Shown here piece after piece: positions 15,607 to 24,382 of a DNA stretch of 53,792 bases. The notes under the pieces were generated by a model. It was not told where the DNA came from. It ran no database searches and saw only the letters and a program-made list of their open reading frames with translations. The position numbers and the translations under genes are program-made. The stretch comes from Candidatus Gastranaerophilales bacterium (GTDB lineage: Bacteria; Cyanobacteriota; Vampirovibrionia; Gastranaerophilales; Gastranaerophilaceae), in the NCBI GenBank assembly GCA_944324475.1, contig CALUWK010000008.1, positions 1-53,792 of the forward strand. The letters run 5' to 3'. Position 1 is the stretch's first letter. Each line of letters starts with the position of its first letter.

Positions 15607-16140
15607 ATGGGATGGGTTACACTTACATTAAGAAAAAGGGAGCTTAAACAATCTCACGCCTATTATCAATTAAGAGATTTACAAATTTCGCGTGAAAAAA
15701 GACAACTAGCAAGACAAAAGCAATATCAAACAGCATCTGTTCAATATGAACAAGAACAAAGACTTGCACCAATTAAAGACAATTACAGAGTAAACAGACA
15801 AAGCATTATGGATCAAATTTCAGCGTTAAGAGAAGAAGAAAAGAACGCTGGCATAGATGAAAACGGACAAAAAGTCACTGACAATAGCGGACAAATAAGT
15901 GATTTACAATTACAACTATCAAATCTTCAATTAGAATACACTGAAGATGTTAACAATGAAAAAACATTCTTCGAAGATGAACTTGCAATGATAGAAGAAG
16001 AAGCAAGTGATCAAGAAACGCAACTTGATATGGAACAAACAGAAGTAGAAGCACAAATGGAAGCAATAAGTCAAGAAATACAATCAGTAAGCGAAGCAGT
16101 AAGTACTGAAATACAAAATTCTACAATAAAATTAGCTTAA
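15607..16140 (+). CDS. MGW-family coiled-coil protein, paralogue 2
   Basis: 177 residues. Begins MGWVTLTLRKRELKQSH, then QLRDLQISREKRQLARQK (about 21-38), a Gln-rich helical middle, and an acidic C-terminus with NNEKTFFEDELAMIEEEASD, MEQTEVEAQMEAISQEIQSV and the final STIKLA. Nearly the same C-terminus is present in paralogue 3. No signal peptide, cysteine or membrane segment. GAGG precedes the ATG by 7 bases in a purine-rich leader (GGGAGAAAGAGG), which is also conserved before paralogue 3. A strong intrinsic terminator follows at 16181. This leader-gene-terminator layout suggests a monocistronic, well-expressed gene. Function is unknown. Confidence 0.85.
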   Translation: MGWVTLTLRKRELKQSHAYYQLRDLQISREKRQLARQKQYQTASVQYEQEQRLAPIKDNYRVNRQSIMDQISALREEEKNAGIDENGQKVTDNSGQISDLQLQLSNLQLEYTEDVNNEKTFFEDELAMIEEEASDQETQLDMEQTEVEAQMEAISQEIQSVSEAVSTEIQNSTIKLA

Positions 16141-16180
16141 AAAATAACTAAGTAAAACCAAATAATAATAGTGTAACTTA

Positions 16181-16206
16181 AAGTGCCAAAATTGGCACTT
16201 TTTTAT
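16181..16206 (+). terminator. Intrinsic terminator after paralogue 2
   Basis: Perfect palindrome AAGTGCCAAAATTGGCACTT (16181-16200) followed by TTTTTA. It overlaps the end of the convergent gene and may work in one direction only. Confidence 0.8.
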
Positions 16207-17567
16207 TTTTTAATTTGTTCTTTCAACTTATACGCAGCAGTTAAAATAGGATCTATTGAACTTGAATAAGGTGGAGCATAAGCTAAATCTAAATGCAACA
16301 ACTCATCTACAGTTAACCTTGCTTTCAGGGCAGATGTTATTGTATTAATTCTTTGAGCCACATTTCCGACACATCCTATACTTTGTGCGCCCAAAATTTC
16401 ACCGCTTCTTTTATCGGCAACAATTTTTAAAGTCACTTCATTTGATGATGGCATATAGCTTGCCTTATCTTTTTTTGTAATAGTAGCACTTATCGGTTCA
16501 AGATTAACCTTTTTTGAGTACTCAAAAGCATCTTGCAATGTTAATCCTGTCTTTGAGATTGTATAATCAAAAAAACGAGTTATAACAGAACTTAATATTC
16601 CGTCAAAAACTTCAAAATCCTTGCTGCAAGTTGCATTAATTGCAGCAACCCTGCCTTCTTTATTGGCTATAGTTCCTAAACCCAAATAAGCTGGTTCTCT
16701 TGTAACTATATCATACTTTTGAGTGCAGTCACCGCAGGCAAAAATATTTTTTATATTTGTCCTCATTCTGTTATCTACTTGAATAGCACCAGTTACTCCA
16801 AGTTTTATACCTGCTTTTTTTGCAATATCAACATTGGCAGAAGCACCTGTCGCTAAAACACAAAAATCAGCGAAAAACTCTTTATTAGATTCCATAATTA
16901 TACTCTTGAAATTATTTTCACTGTCGACAGTAATTTTTACAGCTCTTTCATTATAAAAAGTCTGCAATTTTGAATTACACTTTGAAATTATTGCATCTTG
17001 AATCAATTTTGAAAAATCTTCATCAAAATCAGATGCAATACGATTTTTTGCTTCTATAATTATAACTTCGAGCCCATTTTTTATAAAAGCTTCTGCTAAT
17101 TCAATACCAATATAACCTGCACCAAGCAAGATAACTGATTTTGAATTTAACATCTTTTCCCTTATTTTTACACCCGATTCAAGACTTCTCAATGTAAAAA
17201 CATTATTAGCAGATATATTTTCAATCTTGGGTATATTAACATCTGCTCCTAATGCTAAAATTAATTCATCGTAAAAAATATGATTACCATTTATTAACAC
17301 ACAATTCTGTTCCGGATATATCTCTTCCAGTTTATGATTTAAGAAGACTGGTATTCCCATATTTAAAAAATCTTGAGGAGTCCTTATAATCAATTTATTT
17401 ATATCATCAACAGAACCTTCAATATAATATGGCAAACCACATAAAGAAATAGCAATATTGTCATCTCTTGTATATAGCTCAACATGATTTTCAGGGTTCA
17501 ATCTTTTTGATTTGGAAGCAGCCTTAGCACCCGCAGCACCTCCGCCTATAATTACAATTTTTTTCAT
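16203..17567 (-). CDS. CoA-disulfide reductase / NADH oxidase-like flavoprotein
   Basis: FAD- and NAD(P)H-dependent enzyme of the CoADR/NOX/Npx group. Seen: the FAD-binding IIGGGAAGAKAA at the N-terminus, the redox-active cysteine in ISLCGLPYY at residue 43 (the family position), a second Rossmann motif GAGYIGIELAEAF near 155, and the FAD-binding IFACGDC. The C-terminal dimerisation domain carries LDLAYAPPYSSSIDP. Members reduce CoA disulfide, O2 or peroxide, so a role in thiol or oxygen defence fits a strict or microaerophilic gut organism. ATG at 17567 is preferred over a TTG at 17585. It is divergent from rsmD. Confidence 0.88.
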   Translation of the reverse strand: MKKIVIIGGGAAGAKAASKSKRLNPENHVELYTRDDNIAISLCGLPYYIEGSVDDINKLIIRTPQDFLNMGIPVFLNHKLEEIYPEQNCVLINGNHIFYDELILALGADVNIPKIENISANNVFTLRSLESGVKIREKMLNSKSVILLGAGYIGIELAEAFIKNGLEVIIIEAKNRIASDFDEDFSKLIQDAIISKCNSKLQTFYNERAVKITVDSENNFKSIIMESNKEFFADFCVLATGASANVDIAKKAGIKLGVTGAIQVDNRMRTNIKNIFACGDCTQKYDIVTREPAYLGLGTIANKEGRVAAINATCSKDFEVFDGILSSVITRFFDYTISKTGLTLQDAFEYSKKVNLEPISATITKKDKASYMPSSNEVTLKIVADKRSGEILGAQSIGCVGNVAQRINTITSALKARLTVDELLHLDLAYAPPYSSSIDPILTAAYKLKEQIKK

Positions 17568-17599
17568 GATAAATTTATGATACAAAAAGGAGAGAAAAA

Positions 17600-18136
17600 T
17601 TGTATCTGACAGGTGGACAATATAAAGGTACCAAAATTAATGTAAAAAATAACATAAAACCAACTTTATCAAAAGTTAGACAAAGCGTTTTTAACATAAT
17701 TATGCCATATTGTAATGAAGGAGATTTTTTTCTTGATATGTTCGCAGGAAGCGGAATTATGGGTCTCGAAGCACTATCTAGAGGTTTTAGAGTAAAAGAA
17801 ATTGAAATAAACGCTAAAAATGGAGATTTAATCAAAGAAAATTATACAAAAATTAAACAAAAACCTAATTTAACAATAACTGATGCCCTTTTATATAAAA
17901 CAAACGAAAAATATCAAATTATATACATAGATCCACCTTGGCAAAAAGACTATTCTCCAATAATAAAAAAAGCCCATGAACTGCTAAACAAAGACGGTAT
18001 TATAATAATTGAATATGATTGCACAAATAAAATAGACACCAAAAAAATTATAACCGAAAACAATTTGACTCTTAATAGCTTTAAATCCAAGAAATACGGA
18101 AGAGTTTGTCTTGAATTATTAAGTTTTGTAAACTAA
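17600..18136 (+). CDS. rsmD: 16S rRNA (guanine966-N2)-methyltransferase
   Basis: Methylates G966 of 16S rRNA with SAM. Family marks: KPTLSKVRQSVFNI (about 21-34), SAM-binding FLDMFAGSGIMGLEALSRG, and the catalytic IDPPW (near 113-117) of the N6/N2 type. The length of 178 is normal. The start is TTG with AAGGAG 7 bases upstream; no ATG near it would keep the N-terminal pattern. Confidence 0.9.
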   Translation: MYLTGGQYKGTKINVKNNIKPTLSKVRQSVFNIIMPYCNEGDFFLDMFAGSGIMGLEALSRGFRVKEIEINAKNGDLIKENYTKIKQKPNLTITDALLYKTNEKYQIIYIDPPWQKDYSPIIKKAHELLNKDGIIIIEYDCTNKIDTKKIITENNLTLNSFKSKKYGRVCLELLSFVN

Positions 18137-18149
18137 ATAAAATAAAATA

Positions 18150-18194
18150 GCAATAATTAAATAACAAAAAACTTTATTACAATGTAGGGATATT
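18150..18194 (+). promoter_or_regulatory. Shared leader/promoter motif, copy C
   Basis: GCAATA (18150-18155), 17 bases, TTTAT (18173-18177), five bases, TGTAGGGATATTT (18183-18195), 48 bases before paralogue 3. The AGAGAGAAAGAGG ribosome-binding leader that follows is close to that of paralogue 2. Confidence 0.5.
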
Positions 18195-18230
18195 TAATTA
18201 CACGTATCAAAGAGAGAAAGAGGTACTATT

Positions 18231-19076
18231 ATGGGGTGGGTAACACTTACATTGAGAAAAAGAGTTTTAAAACAGTCTCATGCCGAGTACCAAATGCGTG
18301 ATTTACAAATTTCACGTGAAAAGAGGCAACTGGCAAGAAGAAAACAGCAAGAGACTGCATCTATTCAATTAGAACAAAAAATGGCGCTTGCACCGTTAAA
18401 ACAAACGTACAATGAAACCATTGACGAACTTGAAAACAAAAGAAAAGAACTATCGAACTATTTAAGAATTGCGCAAGAATACGCAAATGGTAATTCTTCA
18501 GGCGATATAGCAATTTCAGGAAATATAGCAACCGTAAGAAATGATTTAAGCGGACAATATGCAGGCACAGCAAATGGACCATTTGTACTTACAATGAACA
18601 ATGGAACATCTAGAAATATAAAATTTGAAGAATTACAAGCAGACCAAACAGGAGAAAAAGTTTGGTATGAAGATGCAAACAAAAAGAAATATTATGAAAC
18701 ATCTGTTAACGACCTAGCCAGATACGATATATATGACTTTACAGAAATAATGTCAGAGTTCAACTTACCAGATATTTCATCAATAAATCAAGATAGCATC
18801 TCATCACTAGAAACACAAATTAATTCTGAAATATCAAATATTCAACTCGAGAAAGAAAACGCACAACTCGAATACACAGAAAACGTAAATAGCGAAAAAA
18901 CATTCTATGAAGATGAGCTTGCAATGCTTGAAGAAGATGTTAACGACGAAGAAACAATGCTCGATCTTGAACAATCAGATGTTGAATCACAAATGGAAGC
19001 AATAAGCCAAGAACTCCAGTCAGTAGGTGAAGCAGTAAGCTCTCAAATACAGAGTTCAACAATAAAATTGGCATAA
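18231..19076 (+). CDS. MGW-family coiled-coil protein, paralogue 3, with inserted middle domain
   Basis: 281 residues. N-terminus MGWVTLTLRKRVLKQSH and MRDLQISREKRQLARRK match paralogue 2. The C-terminus (about 205-281, with NSEKTFYEDELAMLEEDVND, SQMEAISQELQSV and final STIKLA) also matches. Between them is a segment of about 100 residues (roughly 82-180) absent from paralogue 2. It contains GNSSGDIAISGNIATVRNDL and KVWYEDANKKKYYET, looks beta-rich, and is likely a separate small domain. No signal peptide or cysteine. GAGG is 8 bases before the ATG, and a bidirectional terminator follows. Function is unknown; the layout suggests a scaffold whose middle part varies. Confidence 0.85.
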   Translation: MGWVTLTLRKRVLKQSHAEYQMRDLQISREKRQLARRKQQETASIQLEQKMALAPLKQTYNETIDELENKRKELSNYLRIAQEYANGNSSGDIAISGNIATVRNDLSGQYAGTANGPFVLTMNNGTSRNIKFEELQADQTGEKVWYEDANKKKYYETSVNDLARYDIYDFTEIMSEFNLPDISSINQDSISSLETQINSEISNIQLEKENAQLEYTENVNSEKTFYEDELAMLEEDVNDEETMLDLEQSDVESQMEAISQELQSVGEAVSSQIQSSTIKLA

Positions 19077-19125
19077 AATAAATTTATCTCAACTCTCTTT
19101 TAATTCATAAAACGTGTAAAAACAA

Positions 19126-19147
19126 GGCGGGATTTCCCGCCTTTTTT
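19126..19147. terminator. Bidirectional intrinsic terminator after paralogue 3
   Basis: GGCGGG-ATTT-CCCGCC (19126-19141) followed by TTTTTT, with an A-rich stretch on the other side, so it can serve both converging genes. It is one of the most GC-rich stems in the window. Confidence 0.85.
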
Positions 19148-19684
19148 CTATTTAAAAACCTTGTCGTCAGTATCAGTAGAACTTGTAGCATCATTAGAAG
19201 TATTTGTTTCGTAAAACATAGACATTTTTGTAGGATCAATTTTAGGGTATTTTTCCTTTACCTCTTTAATTTCTTCATTTATCCTATATGCATTTATCTC
19301 ACTTTGAGTCACTCTGCCGTCATGATTTGTGTCAATCTCATTAAAATTGGACAAAACAGTATCCAAAAGACTGGACATACTACCATTACTCGCACAAAGT
19401 TGAGATAATTCACTATAAGTCATACCTTGTGTTTGAAGCTTAGCAGTATAGCCACTTATATCTTCTTGGGAAATTGTACCATCGCCATCAATATCAATTT
19501 GGTTAAAATTATTCATCATATAACTTCTAAAAGATTGATTTACAGTATATTTAACATTCTCAGACGATGGATTTAAGAGATTATCCAAAGTTAAACCAGT
19601 ACCACCATTTAACATAAGCAAGTAATTAGAATTTAAACCAGAAATTGCGCCAGTGAACAAACTACTTCCTAATAATTTAGCCAT
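19148..19684 (-). CDS. EF-hand calcium-binding protein
   Basis: 178 residues with two canonical 12-residue EF-hand loops: DIDGDGTISQED (64-75) and DTNHDGRVTQSE (118-129). Each has acidic or Asn/Ser/Thr ligands at 1, 3, 5, 7 and 9 and Glu/Asp at 12. The N-terminal 40 residues are Gly/Leu/Asn-rich (GLNSNYLLMLNGGTG) without a charged signal-peptide start. The C-terminal tail is Ser/Thr/Asp-rich. It probably binds Ca2+; the target is unknown. It converges on MGW paralogue 3 through a shared terminator. Confidence 0.8.
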   Translation of the reverse strand: MAKLLGSSLFTGAISGLNSNYLLMLNGGTGLTLDNLLNPSSENVKYTVNQSFRSYMMNNFNQIDIDGDGTISQEDISGYTAKLQTQGMTYSELSQLCASNGSMSSLLDTVLSNFNEIDTNHDGRVTQSEINAYRINEEIKEVKEKYPKIDPTKMSMFYETNTSNDATSSTDTDDKVFK

Positions 19685-19858
19685 AAAAAATACCTCTTAA
19701 TACTCACTCAATATTTTAATGATTTTTTCGAAAAAGTAAAACCAATATATGTAGGATTTTTAAGAAATTTGAAAATTATAACCAAATACTTGTCAAGCAA
19801 CTTGTTTGTGCGAAAATTAATATATTGACAGATATTATTTAAAAAAAGGAATTTGATT

Positions 19859-21946
19859 ATGCCAAGAAAAACAGCATTGGATAAAATCCGCAATATTGGT
19901 ATAGCTGCTCACATCGATGCAGGTAAAACCACAACCACAGAACGTATTTTATTTTATACAGGTAAAACACATAAAATCGGAGAAACGCACGACGGTGCTG
20001 CCGTAACAGACTTTATGGAACAAGAAAAAGAACGTGGTATCACAATCCAATCTGCAGCAGTAACTGCGGAATGGAAAGGTCACCAAATTAATATTATAGA
20101 CACTCCGGGGCACGTTGATTTTACCATTGAAGTCGAACGTTCGCTTCGTGTACTTGATGGAGTTGTTGCAGTATTTTGTGCAGTAGGTGGTGTACAATCA
20201 CAATCTGAAACAGTATGGCGTCAAGCCAATAGGTACGAAGTACCAAGAATGGTCTTTGTTAACAAAATGGACAGAACTGGTGCAGACTTCTATAGGGTTG
20301 TTGACCAAATCAAAAACAGATTAGGGGCAAATGCTGTTCCTATACAACTTCCAATAGGATCAGAAGATCAATTCACAGGTTTAATAGACCTTATGACAAT
20401 GAAAGCAGAAATATACACAAATGATTTAGGAACAGATATAAAAGAAGTTGAAATTCCTCAAGAATTAGCAGAAAAAGCTCAACAATATCGTGATGAAATG
20501 GTAGAAGCTATTTCAGCGGAAGACGATGCTTTAATGGAAAAGTTCTTTGAAGATCCTTCAACAATAACGGTTGATGAACTTAAGGCAGCTCTAAGAAAAG
20601 CTGTTTGCAACAATAAAATTGTTCCTGTATGTTGTGGTACAGCATTTAAAAACAAAGGTGTTCAACTTTTATTGAATAACGTTGTAGACTATATGCCATC
20701 TCCCGTTGATGTTAAGGCAATTGAAGGCGAACTTGAAGACGGAACAAAAACAGAACGTCATTCATCTGATAGCGAACCATTTTCAGCATTAGCTTTCAAA
20801 GTCATGACAGACCCATTTGTTGGACGTTTAACATTCCTAAGAGTATATTCAGGTGTTATTACTTCCGGTTCTTATGTATTAAACTCAACTAACGGAAAAA
20901 AAGAACGTATCTCCAGATTAGTTAGAATGTATGCAGACCAAAGACTTGAAGAACAAGAAGTATACGCAGGGGATATTTGCGCAGCAGTTGGTTTAAAAGA
21001 TACAACAACAGGTGACACACTATGTGCAGAAAATGCTCCGATAATACTTGAAAAAATGAGCTTCCCTGAACCCGTTATATCAGTTGCAATAGAACCCAAA
21101 ACCAAAGCAGATCAAGATAAAATGGGAGTTGCGCTTCAAAAATTAGCAGAAGAAGATCCTTCATTCAGAGTTAAATCAGATGCAGAAACAGGCCAAACAA
21201 TCATATCTGGCATGGGTGAATTACATCTGGACATCATCGTTGACCGTATGCTAAGAGAATTCAAAGTTGAAGCAAATATAGGTAAACCACAGGTTGCATA
21301 TCGTGAAACGATTAGAGGAACGGCAGACCAAGACTCCAAATTTATACGTCAATCTGGTGGTAAAGGTCAATATGGTCATGTTAAAGTTAGAATCTCTCCT
21401 GCAGGTGAAAACGAAGGCTTTGTATTCGAAAACAAAATTGTTGGCGGTGCAATACCAAAAGAATACATTGAACCTGCAAGAAAAGGTATGGAAGAAGCGC
21501 TCGAGGGCGGTATTTTAGCTGGCTACCCCGTTATTGACGTAAAAGTTGAACTTTATGACGGATCTTTCCACGAAGTCGACTCATCAGAAATGGCATTCAA
21601 AATTGCAGGTTCCATGGCAATGAAAGAAGGCTGCAAAAAAGCTCAACCTTGCATATTGGAACCTATGATGAAAGTAGAAATTGAAATTCCCGATGAATTT
21701 ACGGGAACAATAATAGGCGATATTTCACGTCGTAGAGGTCGTATAGAAGGTCAAGAACCGTTAGGCAACACCGGAAATGTAATCGTGAGGGGTATTGTAC
21801 CTCTAGCAAATATGTTTGGTTATGCAACAGACCTTCGCTCCAACACACAAGGCCGAGGGACATTTTCTATGGAATTTTGCAAATATGAACAAGTACCTGC
21901 TAATATAGAAAAAGAAATTATCTCAAAATCAGCAACAGGTGCTTAA
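19859..21946 (+). CDS. fusA: Elongation factor G
   Basis: Ribosomal translocase. G1 [14 protein letters not shown] is near residues 17-30, followed by the switch [10 protein letters not shown] and NKMD motifs. Domains II-V follow to a total of 695 residues, the usual length. ATG at 19859 is used, with AAGGA 8 bases upstream; the TTG two codons earlier is too close to it. It stands alone rather than in the rpsL-rpsG-tufA operon and has its own terminator. Confidence 0.97.
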   Translation: MPRKTALDKIRNIGIAAHIDAGKTTTTERILFYTGKTHKIGETHDGAAVTDFMEQEKERGITIQSAAVTAEWKGHQINIIDTPGHVDFTIEVERSLRVLDGVVAVFCAVGGVQSQSETVWRQANRYEVPRMVFVNKMDRTGADFYRVVDQIKNRLGANAVPIQLPIGSEDQFTGLIDLMTMKAEIYTNDLGTDIKEVEIPQELAEKAQQYRDEMVEAISAEDDALMEKFFEDPSTITVDELKAALRKAVCNNKIVPVCCGTAFKNKGVQLLLNNVVDYMPSPVDVKAIEGELEDGTKTERHSSDSEPFSALAFKVMTDPFVGRLTFLRVYSGVITSGSYVLNSTNGKKERISRLVRMYADQRLEEQEVYAGDICAAVGLKDTTTGDTLCAENAPIILEKMSFPEPVISVAIEPKTKADQDKMGVALQKLAEEDPSFRVKSDAETGQTIISGMGELHLDIIVDRMLREFKVEANIGKPQVAYRETIRGTADQDSKFIRQSGGKGQYGHVKVRISPAGENEGFVFENKIVGGAIPKEYIEPARKGMEEALEGGILAGYPVIDVKVELYDGSFHEVDSSEMAFKIAGSMAMKEGCKKAQPCILEPMMKVEIEIPDEFTGTIIGDISRRRGRIEGQEPLGNTGNVIVRGIVPLANMFGYATDLRSNTQGRGTFSMEFCKYEQVPANIEKEIISKSATGA

Positions 21947-21961
21947 TAAAATACAATTATT

Positions 21962-21992
21962 AAAACAGCCTTCTTTCGAAGGCTGTTTTAAT
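21962..21992. terminator. Intrinsic terminator after fusA
   Basis: Stem AAAACAGCCTTC / GAAGGCTGTTTT with loop TTTC (21962-21989). The flanking A and T runs allow it to work on both strands, serving fusA and the convergent gene at 22006. Confidence 0.85.
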
Positions 21993-22005
21993 ATATAATA
22001 TAATC

Positions 22006-23043
22006 TTAATATCTAGAATCCATATCTATAACAGCTTTGTCTAAATAAGTATAAGATGTTTTTCCAGATCTGTTTGTCCTTTCGTCATAACCACCATAAA
22101 ACTTGGCTAAATTGCGACCTCTGTCATCTGCAAAAACCAAAACATTATTCGAGCGAGTCCTCATACGACCAGAATGAAAGTCAATATTTGCATCTTGCAA
22201 ATACCTTTTCATGCTATGTCCTCTGCTAGTAAACTTAGTATCATATAATTCAGGCACATCAAGAAAGAAATCGCCACGATAAGATTCAATGTCCCTATAT
22301 ACTCTAGGAGAAACAAATACCCTTGCGCCTAGCATTGCGCCATTAGCACCAGTATCGTATACAACTACTGAGTTAGCGCCAAGTGAGCCATCCTTATAAA
22401 ACCTTGGAGAATTAATAGTGATTGGACTATCAAAAGCTTTTGCAAGATCTCCATACATACCATCGCACACTTCAGGAATCATAACATGAACTGCCGAAGC
22501 TTCATGAGGTCCGTAATCATTAAATCTGACGTTATCATATACTATACCCTTTTTAAATGCATAAAACTCGTCTGCAGAAAGAAGTCTGTCATAATCATCA
22601 AAAACTTGGCCTACTGCAAGGCCATCAGGTGAATTAATGGCATGAACTGAACAATAATATGGAAAATTCTCAAAGAAATTATCTCTAAAATGTTTAAAAT
22701 CACGAATAGAACGTTCTCTTATGCTTTTTGCATAACCAACCGAATCCAAATATTGACAAACCGTATCTTCAGCAGGCAATACTCTATCTCTCAATCGTTC
22801 ATACTTATTAACACCAGCAGAATTTATCATGCCTCTTAAGCAACTAACGATATTATGTGATTTACGTGAAGAACTATAATCATAAAAATAGGAATCATCT
22901 TCTTCAGGAGAAGAACTCTTTTGTTGTTCTACTTGCATTCTTCTATTAAGCATATCTCTATACTTATCATATTCTGAATAAGAGTCATAGTTTCTTTTAA
23001 AAGAAATGCTATTTGATGTTATCATTTGAATTTTGTTAATCAT
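22006..23043 (-). CDS. Protein of unknown function (345 aa)
   Basis: No known family recognised. The first 65 residues are polar and Ser/Tyr/Asp-rich (with SISFKRNYDSYSEYDKYRD). The rest looks like a folded alpha/beta domain with FDDYDRLLSADEFYAFKKG, VVVYDTGANGAMLGARVFV and a conserved-looking RGHSMKRYLQDANIDFHSG segment. No signal peptide or membrane helix; two cysteines in the middle. GAGG lies 7 bases before the ATG. Position next to a strong bidirectional terminator suggests an independent unit. An exported effector or surface-associated role would be a guess. Confidence 0.65.
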   Translation of the reverse strand: MINKIQMITSNSISFKRNYDSYSEYDKYRDMLNRRMQVEQQKSSSPEEDDSYFYDYSSSRKSHNIVSCLRGMINSAGVNKYERLRDRVLPAEDTVCQYLDSVGYAKSIRERSIRDFKHFRDNFFENFPYYCSVHAINSPDGLAVGQVFDDYDRLLSADEFYAFKKGIVYDNVRFNDYGPHEASAVHVMIPEVCDGMYGDLAKAFDSPITINSPRFYKDGSLGANSVVVYDTGANGAMLGARVFVSPRVYRDIESYRGDFFLDVPELYDTKFTSRGHSMKRYLQDANIDFHSGRMRTRSNNVLVFADDRGRNLAKFYGGYDERTNRSGKTSYTYLDKAVIDMDSRY

Positions 23044-23111
23044 TTTATACCTCAGCTTTTTTTATTATTATTACACGATAACAAAACAACTGAGAAAAAA
23101 TAATTGCCTTT

Positions 23112-23137
23112 AAAAAAAATGACGCAATTAGCGTCAT
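23112..23137 (-). terminator. Intrinsic terminator of the 23190-23447 gene
   Basis: On the minus strand ATGACGC-TAATT-GCGTCAT (23119-23137) is followed by a run of T (complement of the A-run at 23112-23118). Confidence 0.7.
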
Positions 23138-23189
23138 CCTGTAAACCTACCTATAATCCCCCATTCCGACTAAATAATTATCGTAATAA

Positions 23190-23447
23190 TTATTTACAAA
23201 TACTTGTGATAAATGAAACAACATCAAAAAAACTTTCCTTGATAAAATCTCTGGCTAAAGTTTTTAAAGATGTTTTTTCAATAGCATCAAATGCATAATT
23301 AATAGGATCATCCGTAGCTTTAAATTTTGAAAGAATATTTTTTTCATCAATTTCGTTTAAATTAAACATAAGTTCCTCTTTTGAAATTCTCTCATCAAAA
23401 GGGTTTTGCATTTTACTTGTCATTTCAAAATTTCTTCTTTTGGACAT
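23190..23447 (-). CDS. Small protein of unknown function (85 aa)
   Basis: Hydrophilic and helical, starting MSKRRNFEMTSKMQNPFDER with acidic and Asn-rich middle parts. No membrane helix or signal peptide. GAGAGAG is about 10 bases before the ATG, and a good terminator follows, which supports a real gene. Divergent from the sigma factor cassette. No family recognised. Confidence 0.55.
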   Translation of the reverse strand: MSKRRNFEMTSKMQNPFDERISKEELMFNLNEIDEKNILSKFKATDDPINYAFDAIEKTSLKTLARDFIKESFFDVVSFITSICK

Positions 23448-23663
23448 TTTTATTAATCTCTCTCTTGATTTTTATTTGTTTTATATATAAATAAAGTATT
23501 TTTTAAATATAAAATTGCTACTTTTTTTAAATACTTAATATATAAAATTAGAAATAAAGCAAAAAAGCAACTATAGCTTAAAAAATAAATATTACAAAAT
23601 GTAACAAAAAAACTTTGAACAATAAAAATAAAAATTCGTTATAATATATAGAGAGGAAAAAAT
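23448..23663. promoter_or_regulatory. AT-rich divergent intergenic region; candidate promoter for the sigma cassette
   Basis: A TATAAT (23640-23645) lies 18 bases before the 23664 start, with TTGAAC (23615-23620) at a long 19-base spacer. A palindrome TTACA-AAA-TGTAA occurs near 23592-23604. The rest is AT-rich, with an imperfect repeat of AAGTATTT/AAATACTT. An autoregulated ECF promoter cannot be recognised with confidence. Confidence 0.35.
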
Positions 23664-23885
23664 ATGGATAAAATATCAAATTTAATACAAGAGGCAAAAC
23701 CACTATACAAAAGAAACAAAAGAAGAAAAACAATAGCAAAACTTATTTTTACAATAAGCGTACCGATGATGTTACTGGGAAGTGTTGCACAATTATATAC
23801 ACAAGGTGAAAATCTCTATTTCGCGCTTGAAACAAACAGCTTACAAACAGAACTTATGGAAAATGACTTTGCACTAGGACTATAA
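23664..23885 (+). CDS. Small single-pass membrane protein, candidate anti-sigma factor
   Basis: 73 residues: a basic N-terminal segment of about 25 residues (AKPLYKRNKRRKTIAK), one hydrophobic helix at about 26-45, and a short acidic C-terminal tail. The positive-inside rule puts the N-terminus in the cytoplasm. It is two bases upstream of a sigma factor gene. Small anti-sigma factors such as CnrY have the same build: a short cytoplasmic N-terminus plus one helix. No sequence similarity to CnrY is claimed; the role is inferred from size, topology and place. GAGG precedes the ATG. Confidence 0.6.
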   Translation: MDKISNLIQEAKPLYKRNKRRKTIAKLIFTISVPMMLLGSVAQLYTQGENLYFALETNSLQTELMENDFALGL

Positions 23886-23887
23886 AT

Positions 23888-24382
23888 TTGAAAGAAATTC
23901 TAAACAACAGTTTTAAAATAAAACAAATAATTAAAAAATTCACAGGAGAATACAACGAAGACCTCGAACAGGAGGTTTATATTAGAACACTTAAAAATAT
24001 AGACAAATATAAAGAGCAAAACAAATTTACACAATGGATCTGCACAATAACAGCCAATATATGCAGAGATTATCTTAAAAGTTCATATTTTAAGCACTCT
24101 AAAAATACAGATAATAACGAAGAAATACTAGAAAAAACAAGTTGCAATTTAACGCCAGAAATAATATATTCACAAAAAGAAAGACAAAAAATAATATTAA
24201 AAGCAGTAAATTCATTACCTAAAAAAATGAAAGAAGTAATAATTTTATACGAATTTGAAGACTATTCCTATGAAAAAATAGCAAAAAAACTTGGCGTTCC
24301 AACAGGAACAGTAAAATCAAGAATAAACAGTGCAAGAAAAATTCTTGAAGAAAAACTCAGTTTTTTAATAAAGGAAGATTAA
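23888..24382 (+). CDS. ECF-type RNA polymerase sigma factor
   Basis: 164 residues, region 2 and region 4 only. Region 2: EDLEQEVYIRTLKNIDKYKEQ, then FTQWICTITANICRDYLK. Region 4: LPKKMKEVIILYEFEDYSYE followed by the helix-turn-helix IAKKLGVPTGTVKSRINSARK. The start is TTG, with AGGA about 8 bases upstream inside the end of the 73-residue gene. Its stop overlaps the next ATG by one base. It should direct polymerase to envelope-stress-type promoters if held by the neighbouring membrane protein. Confidence 0.88.
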   Translation: MKEILNNSFKIKQIIKKFTGEYNEDLEQEVYIRTLKNIDKYKEQNKFTQWICTITANICRDYLKSSYFKHSKNTDNNEEILEKTSCNLTPEIIYSQKERQKIILKAVNSLPKKMKEVIILYEFEDYSYEKIAKKLGVPTGTVKSRINSARKILEEKLSFLIKED

